A program made the position numbers and the translations under genes. This document shows, piece after piece, positions 11,102 to 20,860 of a stretch of 64,000 nt of DNA; the stretch's first letter is position 1; each line of letters opens with the position of its first letter. The DNA comes from Agrypnia vestita (taxonomy: Eukaryota > Arthropoda > Insecta > Trichoptera > Phryganeidae), in NCBI GenBank assembly GCA_016648135.1, contig JADDOH010002329.1, positions 248,001-312,000 on the forward strand. The letters run 5' to 3'. The notes beneath the pieces were generated by a model that had not been told where the DNA came from, made no database searches, and saw only the letters and a list, made by a program, of their open reading frames with translations.

Positions 11102-11576
11102 CAGGGTTATTTGGAAAACATTAATGACCTCTCAGGACGATATTTCTGCTTTAATTATGAGTCGAAAATATTCAAGCAACCTTGATCTAATATGAATTAT
11201 GGAGATATGCGAAATCTAAATTTATCATCTTTCAATCAAAGTCAAATAATTTTTTTTACAATAATTCAGACTTATTTTGTGTAAAACGTTGGACTATCAT
11301 TATAGTGACTTATATCGAATATGAAAAATTTATTCCCTTCAATACAATTCAAATAAAATAATTATAACCTTCCGATATTCATCGATATAAGTCATTGTAA
11401 TGATAATTCAATATTTTGTAAAAAATAAGTCAGGAATATTGAAAAAAATGCGCACTTTGATATTGCGTAACTCCATAACTATTGATGTTAGTTCATGGCT
11501 GCTTGAACATTTTCGACTCATAATCGAAGCAGGAATATAGTTCTGCGAGGTTATTAATGTTTTCGTAATAACCCTG
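11102..11576. mobile_element. Family F foldback element, full copy
   Basis: The ends CAGGGTTAT and ATAACCCTG bound two halves of about 235 bp that mirror each other. Left: ATTATGAGTCGAAAAT at about 11154. Right: TTTTCGACTCATAATC at about 11509. They meet near 11340. A half copy lies at 26780-26985, and a relative with CAGGGTAACTCGG ends is at 57114-57582. Non-coding. Confidence 0.75.
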
Positions 11577-11582
11577 TATATA

Positions 11583-11618
11583 AATATTCTAATAGCAAAG
11601 CATTGCTGGGTTCAGCTA
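11583..11618 (+). mobile_element. Helitron-like 3' terminus
   Basis: AGCAAAGCATTGCT (11593-11606) can form a small hairpin eight bases before CTAG followed by T (11615-11619). A hairpin close to CTRR-T is the 3' signature of Helitrons. The 5' boundary is not identified, so the call rests on a short signal. Confidence 0.4.
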
Positions 11619-12360
11619 GTTTAATAATAAAGTACAAGTAGTGTTAAAGTATGTCCATAAGATCCGTTGATGTTATATTTTCAACTAAAAAAAAGAGGGA
11701 GGCATAAAATTCCGTAAACTAATCTAAGAAATTTCCTAAAAAAACACATAACTTAGTTTACTCTGCATTAGGTAAATGTATGTCTATATTCTTTACTAAT
11801 TCTAACGTTGAATTTTGTGTTGGGAGTGCCGTCCCCTAAAGGCTGCCATATAATGGTAAATAACTGGTTATTTTCTAAGAGGGCTGTAAAATCTTGCCTC
11901 GTGCACAGTATATATGCTTTACTATACTGTGCCTCGTGTCTAAAAACTTTTAAACTTTAAGGTAAACCCATAAATCGATGAAACCTTAACTTGCTGTTGT
12001 ATCAATTTTTTGTAATAAATTTGTAATACATTATGTAAGCAAAATAAGGTGAATATATTAAATAAGTAAAACTTTTATAGGTATTTTAACTATTTATTTA
12101 TGCAGGTCGTTTCGACTTTGATGTCGGTTATCTTCGTAACTGTCGCATTTCCCTCAAAATATAAACAATATTTTCTATTCAAAATTGAACGAAGAAAACT
12201 CCGCGGTTTTTTTGCTGCTACCTACGAGACACCCTGTTTAATTATTTTTAAACTAATTTATGGCAGAAAGCAAAGATTGAGTAAATATTCCGCACTTTTC
12301 ATTTTTAAATAAATGTAGAATCGACATTTCACATTTATTTTCAGCTTTATTTCTAGAAGA
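11619..12360. other. Mostly unannotated; possible transposon end near 12235
   Basis: No gene was recognised. ACACCCTG at about 12229-12236 resembles the right end of family F relatives, and the preceding 140 bp may be a half element, but no mirrored arm is found. Confidence 0.3.
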
Positions 12361-12365
12361 CTTTT

Positions 12366-12434
12366 AGGCAGTGTATACCGATCCCGGTACCTTTCACATG
12401 CCAAGCGAGCACTCTACCATTTTAGCTACTCCCC
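12366..12434 (-). pseudogene. tRNA-Ala-like pseudogene or SINE head
   Basis: The minus strand reads like a eukaryotic tRNA-Ala body. AGTAGCTAAAATGGTAGAG covers the D arm and A box; then comes CTCGC and loop TTGGCAT; then GGTACCGGGATCGG covers the variable loop and T arm. The acceptor stem does not pair and the anticodon stem has a mismatch, so it is not a functional gene. It could be a tRNA fossil or the head of a tRNA-derived SINE. Confidence 0.6.
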
Positions 12435-12439
12435 CAGTT

Positions 12440-13425
12440 GGCTGCAGTGCCAAATTGTCACGAAATAATATAATGCTGACTTTATATGAATACATTACTG
12501 ATGGTGAGAGCTATAAATTGTTAATGTATAAATGATTAAAAATATAAAATAAAACTCTTTTAACATACGTTTTATCGGAAGCATCCCCAAAACCTTAACA
12601 ATAGAATGATAGAAATATCTCGCTTGAAAAAGGTTAGACGATTTCGGAATATTTTGTAAGTAGGAAAAAATCTAACCTACGCCTGTCTGAGTCATGTAAC
12701 GCGCTTTTTAAAAATTCTTATAAAACCATCGAGTAAGAAATACAAATATTATATATTATATATATATATAGTATAATATATATATATTTCTTATATAATA
12801 CCTACATTTTTATACCTATAATACAAAAATAAATATATTTTTATACCTAAATTATCTCTAAAAAATATCAATAATAATAATAACTTTTAAATGAATTGTT
12901 TTGTAACCTTTGATTGTAATTTTTGTGAACAATCCACAAATAATGTTGTAATAAATTTACCAAAAGACGAATACTAATGGATTCCTATGGCGATTACGTT
13001 ATACTTACACTATGGTTTTAAACTTATTTTATTTACATCGGCTCATTATCCCGTGTTAGTCTTGCAGTCTCATTAGCTTATTAGCAACGCCTTATTGTGT
13101 TAATACGTCCACAGCTTAATATTATGCGAAACACATGTATACCTAGTAATTCTCAACATTGAATAGGTATATCCTAGGGGTCATCTATCTGTTTCGCAAA
13201 TATTGACCGAAGTAGTTTACAACGCGTATTGTAAATTTACATATATAACCTCATTTCAAACAGTGATGCGACTTAACACCCGTAATAGGTGTTTTGTAAT
13301 GTAACCTTTACAAATTTGTACTTAATTTATTTTCCAGAAATTGAAGAATTATTAATAATTGTTTGACAAGAATATTTAATACGAAATCTCCTAAATTATT
13401 TCGGATAGACCGGATTTTGTTTTTT
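12440..13425. other. AT-rich, TA microsatellite near 12750-12790
   Basis: A short (TA)n tract and A/T-rich sequence. No gene or dispersed family was recognised. Confidence 0.4.
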
Positions 13426-13430
13426 TTGTG

Positions 13431-13549
13431 TATAGTTTTCTGGGATATTCTGCCGTGTGTATCAGCTCTGATGATGGACCCTGCAATGGGATCCGAAACG
13501 TTGGCCAGAGATGTCACATATACACGGCAGAATATCCCAGAAAACTATA
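13431..13549 (+). mobile_element. PLE terminus (family P2) with hammerhead ribozyme and 31-bp stem
   Basis: Arms 13431-13461 and 13519-13549 are reverse complements at 30 of 31 positions. The loop between them holds a complete hammerhead core. CTGATGA is at 13468-13474. Stem II follows, with GGA/TCC and CCC/GGG pairing. GAAA is at 13495-13498 and the self-complementary ACGT at 13498-13501; predicted cleavage is after T13502. Inner stem I pairs 13465-13467 with 13503-13505, and the 31-bp arms extend it. Hammerheads of this minimal type are known from PLE pseudo-LTRs. No PLE coding remnant is attached here. Confidence 0.7.
13465..13505 (+). ncRNA. Hammerhead ribozyme motif, P2 copy
   Basis: The conserved CUGAUGA and GAAA segments and the NUH cleavage site (GUU) are all present. 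Stem III is only the palindrome ACGU, as in hammerheads thought to act as dimers. Self-cleavage is inferred from the motif, not shown. Confidence 0.7.
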
Positions 13550-14005
13550 CATAGATGATTCTGAACGGCCGTGAAAACCTAAGGACAGACTGGATTTTTA
13601 TTACCAGCAGCTTTTTAAATTTATGAAATTATAATGTATTATTTTTAATACAAGAAATCTACACGTTTTTTGGTGCGTTTAGATAAACCAAACAATTATT
13701 TTCATCCAATTAAATACAAAAAAATTAAAAGGAATTGTTATTCTTCCAAGTACGGTTAATACTAGTTGAAGAAATCATTCAAATAAAACAAAAAATGGTC
13801 AGAAAAAACTTGTTTTAAAGTAGCAATACATTGAATACCTTAAGTACCTATAATCATTGCGAGAAGCGTGATTCAAAAGGCTCAAATGCGTGACGCACAA
13901 TTCGTTCGATTTAGTAAGTATTGACTCTGATTCGGGCCTTATTAGTACAGCTGTCCGAAATGATCAACTTATATTAAAATTAAAATAAAATATTGATTTT
14001 AATAA
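13550..14005. other. Mostly unannotated, with a family D right-end fragment
   Basis: TATTGACTCTGATTCGGGCC at about 13919-13938 matches the right terminus of the family D hairpin. The rest (13550-13870 and 13940-14005) shows no recognisable feature. Confidence 0.45.
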
Positions 14006-14007
14006 CT

Positions 14008-14138
14008 TTATTTAATAAAAAATATCTTGGACCCACTGAGCGAGGTCTTTAGGGGTGAATGACTGAGGGATAGCGTCCAGACCCCAGCCCCTTCCCCCCG
14101 CCAGATTGTTAGGCCCGCGCCCGGCCGCTGAATTATTT
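14008..14138 (-). CDS. Possible 3'-terminal coding exon, unknown gene
   Basis: Read on the minus strand, a CAG at about 14137-14139 could be a splice acceptor, with TCCTAAAT as a branch-point-like site just upstream. It is followed by a GC-rich open frame encoding GRGPNNLAGGRGWGLDAIPQ and then SFTPKDLAQWVQDIFY, and a stop at 14012-14014. An AATAAA signal (14008-14013) overlaps the stop, which would give an unusually short 3' UTR. Composition differs sharply from the flanks and the C-terminal half looks protein-like. I do not recognise the gene. The polypyrimidine tract is weak and a PLE remnant adjoins upstream, so it may be chance or part of an element. Confidence 0.3.
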
Positions 14139-14339
14139 AGGAATGTATAATGCCATCTTCCGATGTAATTGCTTATTAGAAACATTATGTACGAAGTTGT
14201 GTTCATTGCTTGAACCAGCACCGGCACAGAAATCTAAATAGCAGGTTGGATTGTTGTTCAGGTATTGCATTATATTATTTTTTATTTGTTTAGTTTCTAC
14301 GGCTTTTGATTTGGTACTAATATTCCTGACGGGATTAAT

Positions 14340-14620
14340 TAAACGGATAATTACTTCTTCAAAAAAAGCAAAATAATTTTGTGATAACATTATTAATACA
14401 ATTAATAAAAATGTACTTCGTTTTCACCATATATATGTTGAAAAAACAGCATGTTTCAGGGCCAACGCTTCCTTTGTCAGGTTACAATTAAAAATTATAA
14501 GTACTAACATGGAAACAAATTTAAAAGAGAACTATTTATAAAAAGGACCTAGTTATTTATAATATTCAACTTACCATTAACACTTTCTCTTAGATTATTA
14601 TTTAATTATAATGTTATAAT
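14340..14620 (-). mobile_element. PLE terminus (family P1), decayed hammerhead
   Basis: In minus orientation this matches the 3' end of the PLE at 45569-46012. It shares the C-terminal coding tail block (TATTTATAATATTCAACTTAC region, 14550-14580), the stem-loop segment and the GTTATCACAAAATTATTTTG terminal block. The hammerhead reads CTGACAA instead of CTGANGA, with GAAAC intact at about 14455, so catalysis is probably lost. Confidence 0.65.
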
Positions 14621-15184
14621 TAAAGTGCATTTTAATTATATTATGAAAAAATTATTTTTCACTGAAATAAACATTAACTTATATAGATATGTTTACAGTA
14701 CATATCCACATAAATTTTTGTTTTTGTTTTTGAAACAATATGTACACAAATATTTGGATTAGAAAAGCTAAATTAAATATTTATCTGACAGTTTATTATA
14801 CTATTAAAATTTGAATTATATGATAATAATATTTATCGCCACGCCACTATTTAATATTTATTACATAAAATATACAATTGACATTTTCGTATGTATATTT
14901 GCAAAAATATTTGTATAAAATTTGGGATTACGCTGTGTCAAATAAAAAAATACGTACCTATTCACATATGAAATTTCCACAAAGTGTATAACAAAAAATG
15001 TAGGAAGAATACATAATCCGAATGCCTGTATACATGTGTAATCACCACCGTAGAGCAAGCGCATAGACATTTTTGATGATGTATATTATTTGAAAATTTA
15101 ATAAATCTCTTTATGATCTCCTAATTATTAATCAAATTCTGATCAGTGCGCTAAATTTTTTGTGTCCAATTTGGTGGTCATGAA
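14621..15184. other. AT-rich sequence, nothing recognised
   Basis: The ORFs here (14861-15070, 15143-15352, minus) lack domains; the latter overlaps the tandem duplication. Confidence 0.4.
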
Positions 15185-15784
15185 TTTTCTTCCTATATTT
15201 TTTGTTATACTGTTCTTACTTAGTAAGTGAATAAGTAAGATAATACATGCATACATATTGGGGTTATGTGATAATGGGGCATCGAAACTAAGACAGTAGC
15301 TATCTCGAGAATATTCATTATAGTTTATTTCTAAAATAAGTGATGTTTCCACTAAATGAAAAAAATATTTCTCTTGAAATTCATATTGTGGACTGCGTTA
15401 AATTTCGATTTTGAGCTTGTCTATTTCCAAAAGTGTTGTCATTTTATAAAACTCTATGGGATGAGTGATTAATAGTTTTCGATAAATGAGTTTTCTTCCT
15501 ATATTTTTTGTTATAGTGTTCTTACTTAGTAAGTAAATAAGTAAGATAATACATGCATACAGATTGGAGTTATGTGGTAATGGGGCATCGAAACTAAGAC
15601 ATTAGCTATCTCGAGAATATTCATTATATGTAGTTTATTTCTAAAATAAGTGATGTTTCCACTAAATGATAAAAATATTTCTCTTGAAATTCATATTGTG
15701 GACTGCGTTAAATTTCGATTTTGAGCTAGTCTATTTCCAAAAGTGTTGTCATTTTATAAAACTCTATGGGATGAGTGATTAATA
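15185..15784. repeat. Recent 306-bp tandem duplication
   Basis: Two adjacent units, 15185-15474 and 15491-15784, are nearly identical over their whole length. Shared blocks include TTCCTATATTTTTTGTTATA, GGGGCATCGAAACTAAGACA and CTCTATGGGATGAGTGATTA. Differences are a few substitutions and a small insertion (TGTAG at about 15629). No gene lies inside. The near-identity implies a young duplication or an assembly-level repeat. Confidence 0.9.
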
Positions 15785-16880
15785 TGAATTATTTAAAACT
15801 GCCTAGTATTAAGATCTTTAAAAGGTATGCACAATTCGTCCCCGTGCAGACTAAAACCTAAAATGAAACATTTCATATTTTGTGTCGAATATTTTGAGGG
15901 TATCACAATAGCCGAAGTCATATAAATTCCAAGATCGACATATATATATTTAAAAAAAAAATTAAAGTTTTAAATCTATAGAATAAATATTAGTTTTTAA
16001 AATGTAAGTTTTATAGATACAGAGTAACAGAATTTGCAATATGCTATCACCATAAATCAAATGACAGAAAAATATTCCTTTTAGGAACGAAATTATCACA
16101 GTATTTCATTTAGTATTACATTGATGTGTATTTTTATATTCAAGTATTACATTGATGTGTATGTGAATTGTTTAGTTGAAAGTTGACTAACTTGAGTGAC
16201 AGACTTATACTAGTTACCAGTTAGTGAATCAAACACCAGTGGCCTTTCATTGAATAATGCATTGTATCGCGATTCGAATGTTTAGAAATATCAATCGTTA
16301 AGTTTTGAAGAATTTCTAAATATCGATTATAGGTGTATCAACAATTTATTAAAGCTGACCGGTGACTACTATCAATATGTTTATTGAAATTTATGCCATA
16401 TTGTGATGAATATAAACTCTTTATATCCATGAAAAGATCTAATACGTTAATTAGCGATCAATTAAAATATTGATCAACCGAGATGTCTTCCTTGTAAACC
16501 ATGACATGAAATCTAATACGGGAAATTCTCGTAGAAAGTAATATACACATTAATATGCGTATAACGTATCCATAGCAGAATAAATTGTAAACATTTATAC
16601 GCGTTTAGAAATTAATTTTTTCAAATTACGTTAATACTTTTGATCATTGACGTATTTTATTATATCATTGGTTATGATTACAATTTTGAAGACAATAACA
16701 CCATTTCTTTTTTTTATATAAATATAAAAATAAATTATAAAAATAGGAAATAATATTTCCTGGTGTATCCTAGTGTAATATTAGTAATTCGGGTGAATTT
16801 CATTACACAGAAAAAGTATATTTCTTTCAAAAATTCCGTAAAATCAATTGTAGATTTTCTCATTAGTCACATTAACGACA
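15785..16880. other. AT-rich; short 20-bp direct repeat at 16112-16162
   Basis: AGTATTACATTGATGTGTAT occurs at 16112-16131 and 16143-16162. Nothing else was recognised. Confidence 0.5.
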
Positions 16881-17215
16881 TCTGTGGGGATTTAGGGAAA
16901 TGAAAATGGAATGAAAAAATTATAGGTGGAGGGGAAGGGGTATGAGAATAGGGGGTAAATGTTACCTATGTTACCCGCCGAGTCCTAAAGAATTAGTTTA
17001 CAAATTTTGAGTCCGATCGGTCAAACGGTACACATTTGCATCGAAAATATGTCAGGGGTAGGGAAAGGGGTATGAGAATAGGGAGGAAATGTTGCCTTTG
17101 TTATCCGCCGGGTCTTAAAGCATAAGTATGCAAAATTTGAATCGAATCGGTCAAACGGTGTGGATTTGTATAGAGAACAGACAGACAGACATTAAGTTTT
17201 ATAGGTATAAATTAT
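16881..17215 (+). mobile_element. Non-autonomous repeat with internal 130-bp duplication
   Basis: TATGAGAATAGGG recurs at 16941 and 17071, and the following blocks (GTTAC or GTTAT, CCGCCG, then ATCGGTCAAACGGT) repeat in register at 130-bp spacing. The unit ends in CAGACAGACAGACATTAAG, a 3' style typical of abundant short insect retroposons and Helitron-like repeats. No ORF. Confidence 0.55.
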
Positions 17216-18505
17216 ACATATTAATACATAATATTGATATGTATAATAAAATAATAATATAAAAATGTCAAGACCGTGAAATTTTATGAATTTATGTATT
17301 TTTTTTTATTTATGTATCAATATTTATGTATCACGCTGATTGCGTGTCACATTCTAATTATCTAATTCCAACAAGTTACGTTACATACAGATGGACAATC
17401 AACAAGATTATTATATTTAGATTGTTGTGTAACGCGTTTTACATAATGCATTTCAATAATACACAAATGCATATTTATATCACTTTTATGAAGCATATTG
17501 ATAGATGAGACGTATTGTTAGGCCTATTGAATATGCATAGTTAAAATCTTTGTAGATATTATGTATTGCTAATACAGATAATAAAATAAATATAATATGT
17601 ATGTATACCTACTATGTGACCTTATAACCCGGATTATATTATCAATTGGTTGATCGATGTAGGTATAATATATGTATAAAAATTATTATTATTTGAAATT
17701 GAGTTTTTAATCACGAGACTATATACTATGTTCTTTGCGAATAAAAGTAGGCTTTTTATTCTTACCTCAATAAGCTCAAGAAATTAATAAACTAAAAACA
17801 CGTTAATAAATTAAATCTTACCTTTCAGTACCTAGTATAAACATTAGTACAATTTATTTATGAAACAATTTATAAAATTTAGCTACATTTTTTATGTTTT
17901 TTTATTAAACACATTTTCAATGAATTTCACAAAAAATACGACAAATTTTCGTCAATAAATGATTACCTCTTAAAACTTACGTAGCTAGTTGGAAATAAAG
18001 TTATATTTTCTCGGAATTTGTAAGCCCTTTTGATATAAGTTCACGTACATTGTTACAAAATTCTGCAGGCAAAGCGGTATTTTATTATTGATGACTTAGT
18101 AACTTCAATGCATGTATGAATAAAATATCTATTTCCTTTACGTGAAGCGGATATTTGTATCTCGATTATTGGCCAATTACTTATTATTTACATTATTTTA
18201 TTTTCATTCATTGTATAAGACAATTTCGCTACGAATTGGTTATATTTCATCATTGATTTGAGAGGACAGTCATTTTAAAAAATACTTTTATTTATATTGT
18301 GTTATTTTATTCAAATAAAATAGGTAGGTGCAGGCATCATAAGCTGTAATGAAATGGTAAAAAATAACATCTTTTCTAGTGCACTTCACATACAGAAATA
18401 TATTTATTCAAATTAAAGATTAAAAAAGACAAATTAATATAACATATATTATCGTTATACTGCATCGTAGAATATGATTGATTTTGTTATCGAATGAAAA
18501 CTATA
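17216..18505. other. 1.3 kb AT-rich sequence, nothing recognised
   Basis: No reliable ORF, RNA or repeat family. Confidence 0.4.
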
Positions 18506-18510
18506 CTAAA

Positions 18511-19715
18511 TAAAGTTATAGTTTGTAAGTTGGGTGTAGGAGGTTATCTTCGTAACTACTCATCCGTATTCAAAAATTCTTTCACCAATATTTAGAATTA
18601 AGTATGGTTATAGGCTATATATTATTCCGTTAATATAAAAAGGCTTTTCGTGGTGACCTATTTTACAACTAAATTCTACGAAAAAATGGTCGAGCGTTGC
18701 GTTTTTTACGAACGCTGCCTTAAGGGGGGGTAAAGTTAATTCGTACAAAAAAAGGCATGTTTTTGTGAATTTTTTGTGACGACACAGTTAAAATTTCTTT
18801 ATTTAAACCAATGGTCCATTAAAGTATGACATTTGAAAAATATTGTGTAAAATTTTCAAGACGAAATATTAAAAAATACGGCAATGGCAGCAATTATTCG
18901 GACATGTCTCGGAAAAAAGGAGAATTGCGGTGTCCATCATAACTTGGTGCTAGATCATCTGAAATCAAAAAATCAAAGTTCATTCGTTAGATAATAGATT
19001 TTCCCAGGTAACACTGGGAGGGTTTTTTGAATTTTCAATTTTTCAATTTTTTGGAACACTTTGAAGGGAAAAACGCGATTTTTTGCGAAAAATATCGACT
19101 AATTTGTTATTAAAAAATAAAAATTAATAACAAATTTGAAAAAAACTCTCCAGCGTTACCTCGTAAATTATGTACAGAAATAGTATTCAAAATTTCAAAA
19201 GGATCGGTGCAGTAGTTTTGAAGTTATGATGGACACCGACTTTGAAAACGTGTGATGTGGGGAAAACGTTTTAAAGTTTTGCACACTGTAAAATTCAAAA
19301 TAAAACTCAACACTTATTTTATACTTACACATGATCGTCGATGCCATGTTCACACAGCAAAGAGCTTTCATCATCAGCATCTTTTTGTCCTTGTCTACAC
19401 AAAACTCTTCCAATACAATAAGCACGTCCGGTAGTCCTCAGGTGAGCGCGTCTCTCAACTGCCCGAGCAGGTATAGAAAATCTATATATTCTTGCGATGT
19501 TATACATTCATTTAAAAAATTAAAAATAAAATGCAAAAAAAAAAAGTTAAAATCCTTAAAGATAAGAGGTATTTAAATACTTTCTACAGAAAAGTTGTAA
19601 AACTCGAAAAGTTCTATAAAAAATCCGCGACGACATATATCTATATGTTAACGTTAATACACAAATTGATTATTTTCGATGATTAAAAGTTACTAAAAAT
19701 CTTCGCGTGTGAAGC
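18511..19715 (+). mobile_element. Helitron-like repeat (family H) interrupted by an 830-bp insert
   Basis: 18511-18720 and 19560-19715 align in order with the continuous copy at 41292-41616 (AAATGGTCGAGCGTTGCG, CGAACGCTGC, TATTTAAATACTTTCTA, ATGTTAACGTTAATACACAA). Between them lies foreign DNA flanked by CCTTAA at 18718-18723 and 19554-19559. The 3' CTAG terminus has decayed (GTGAGCTAATA). Confidence 0.7.
18724..19553. mobile_element. 830-bp insert in family H copy, unknown transposon
   Basis: The insert starts with GGGGGGGTAAAG. It contains the inverted pair CGGTGTCCATCATAACT (18928-18944) and AGTTATGATGGACACCG (19222-19238), an exact 17-bp match. A GC-richer part at 19325-19480 is open on the minus strand (IARIYRFSIPARAVERRAHL in one frame, EEFCVDKDKKMLMMKALCC in another). 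I do not recognise the protein. The flanking CCTTAA or TTAA could be a target-site duplication. The termini are not inverted repeats. Confidence 0.5.
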
Positions 19716-20285
19716 GTGAGCTAATATAATATATAATACTTTTACATTCAATTTTTCTAATGTTTCGGTAATTAACATTAAATTACTATGTTTGAATATT
19801 ATAATGTAAAAGATGTTCGCTGTAATTAAACGGAGATCTGTGCTAAAGGTGTAACTGATACTGACATCTATGGATACTTGTATTCAACAACGATCTCTTA
19901 CGTAAACATTAGATCATATTTTTTTACAAGTATTATGATCGTATTGTAATCAGTCTTGTATGACTAATTATATTTATACTCCGCAAAGACATTTTTAACT
20001 TTAGAATAATGCTACCTAATCGACACAAATATTACGTCACTTGCCCGGGCCCACATTACACCAATAGGACTTATTTGCATATTCGTTCAATTGGCAATGC
20101 CCGTGTCTCTCACTCAGGCACACTCGCTTGCTTCAGATTTTTATTCTATGTAATTAAATGTGAAAATTTCGTTTCATATTTAAAAAAAAACATGTCATTC
20201 ATCTTTCCACGGATGTCGGTCACCACAAGTAATTTTACAAGTGCTCAAAAATATTCGCGTAATATTATATTAATATTAATTATAA
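19716..20285. other. AT-rich; small GC-richer patch at 20030-20130
   Basis: The patch contains TTGCCCGGGCCCACATTAC and TTGGCAATGCCCGTG. The plus-strand ORF from 20009 runs from this patch into the LINE fragment, so its N-terminal half is probably not real protein. Confidence 0.35.
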
Positions 20286-20585
20286 GAGAATGTCTCGAAG
20301 TAGAACCCTTATTGACATTTATCGAGAAATCACAGCTATGGTGGCGGGGACATATCTTGCGGATGCCGGCAGATAGACAGCTAAAGCGGATATTCCAGGC
20401 AAGACCAGAAGGCAAAAGACCAAGGGGCCGTCCTAGGAGGAGCTGGCGGATACAGTTGGAGCACTGCTGCAAAGCGAGGTTGCAACTAAATTGGACTGAC
20501 GTGGAGAGCGAAGCCCAAGAGTTGGAACCTCCTATGTGGTGCAGGGACCCCAACCAATAGGATAAGGGGTAGAAGAAGAAGAAGA
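20286..20585 (+). pseudogene. LINE C-terminal endonuclease-reverse transcriptase fragment
   Basis: The frame reads VEPLLTFIEKSQLWWRGHIL, RMPADRQLKRIFQ and RGRPRRSW. This is the 'LRW-GH-RM ... RGRP' C-terminal signature of RTE/L2-type insect and fish LINEs, followed by a stop. The 3' end is CCAATAGGATAAGGGGTAGA with a GAAGAAGAAG tail. It is strongly 5' truncated. Short copies of the same tail occur at 37572-37620. Confidence 0.75.
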
Positions 20586-20707
20586 TTATTTCAAAGTATT
20601 AATTTTTGTTGCTGTACGCTCCCTCTATAGTGTGATGATAAATAAATCTAAGTTTGGCGCGAAGACCAAACTGTCTGTAAATCTATGTAGGCCCACTTAA
20701 AAATACG

Positions 20708-20860
20708 GTCACAAAATATGAGATTTCCGGAATAGAGCCGCTTCTTCTGCAAGTATCTCAGTTAAGGTGGCTTGAACACGTCTTGCGAATGCATATCAGC
20801 TACTACCAAGCACCAAAGAGAGAAAGCGCCCCAAACTAAACTATGACAAACTACAAAAAT
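20708..20860 (+). pseudogene. Second LINE C-terminal relic
   Basis: In frame from about 20729: GIEPLLLQVSQLRWLEHVLR followed by M-H. This is the same LINE protein region as at 20286-20585 but more diverged. It decays into non-coding sequence after 20830. Confidence 0.55.

Noticed and set aside
12366..12434. Functional tRNA-Ala gene
   Set aside because: Acceptor stem does not pair and the anticodon stem has a mismatch; treated as pseudogene or SINE head.
20009..20285. N-terminal part of the 183-aa plus ORF
   Set aside because: Only the part after about 20289 matches a LINE; the upstream half is chance open frame from a GC-richer patch.
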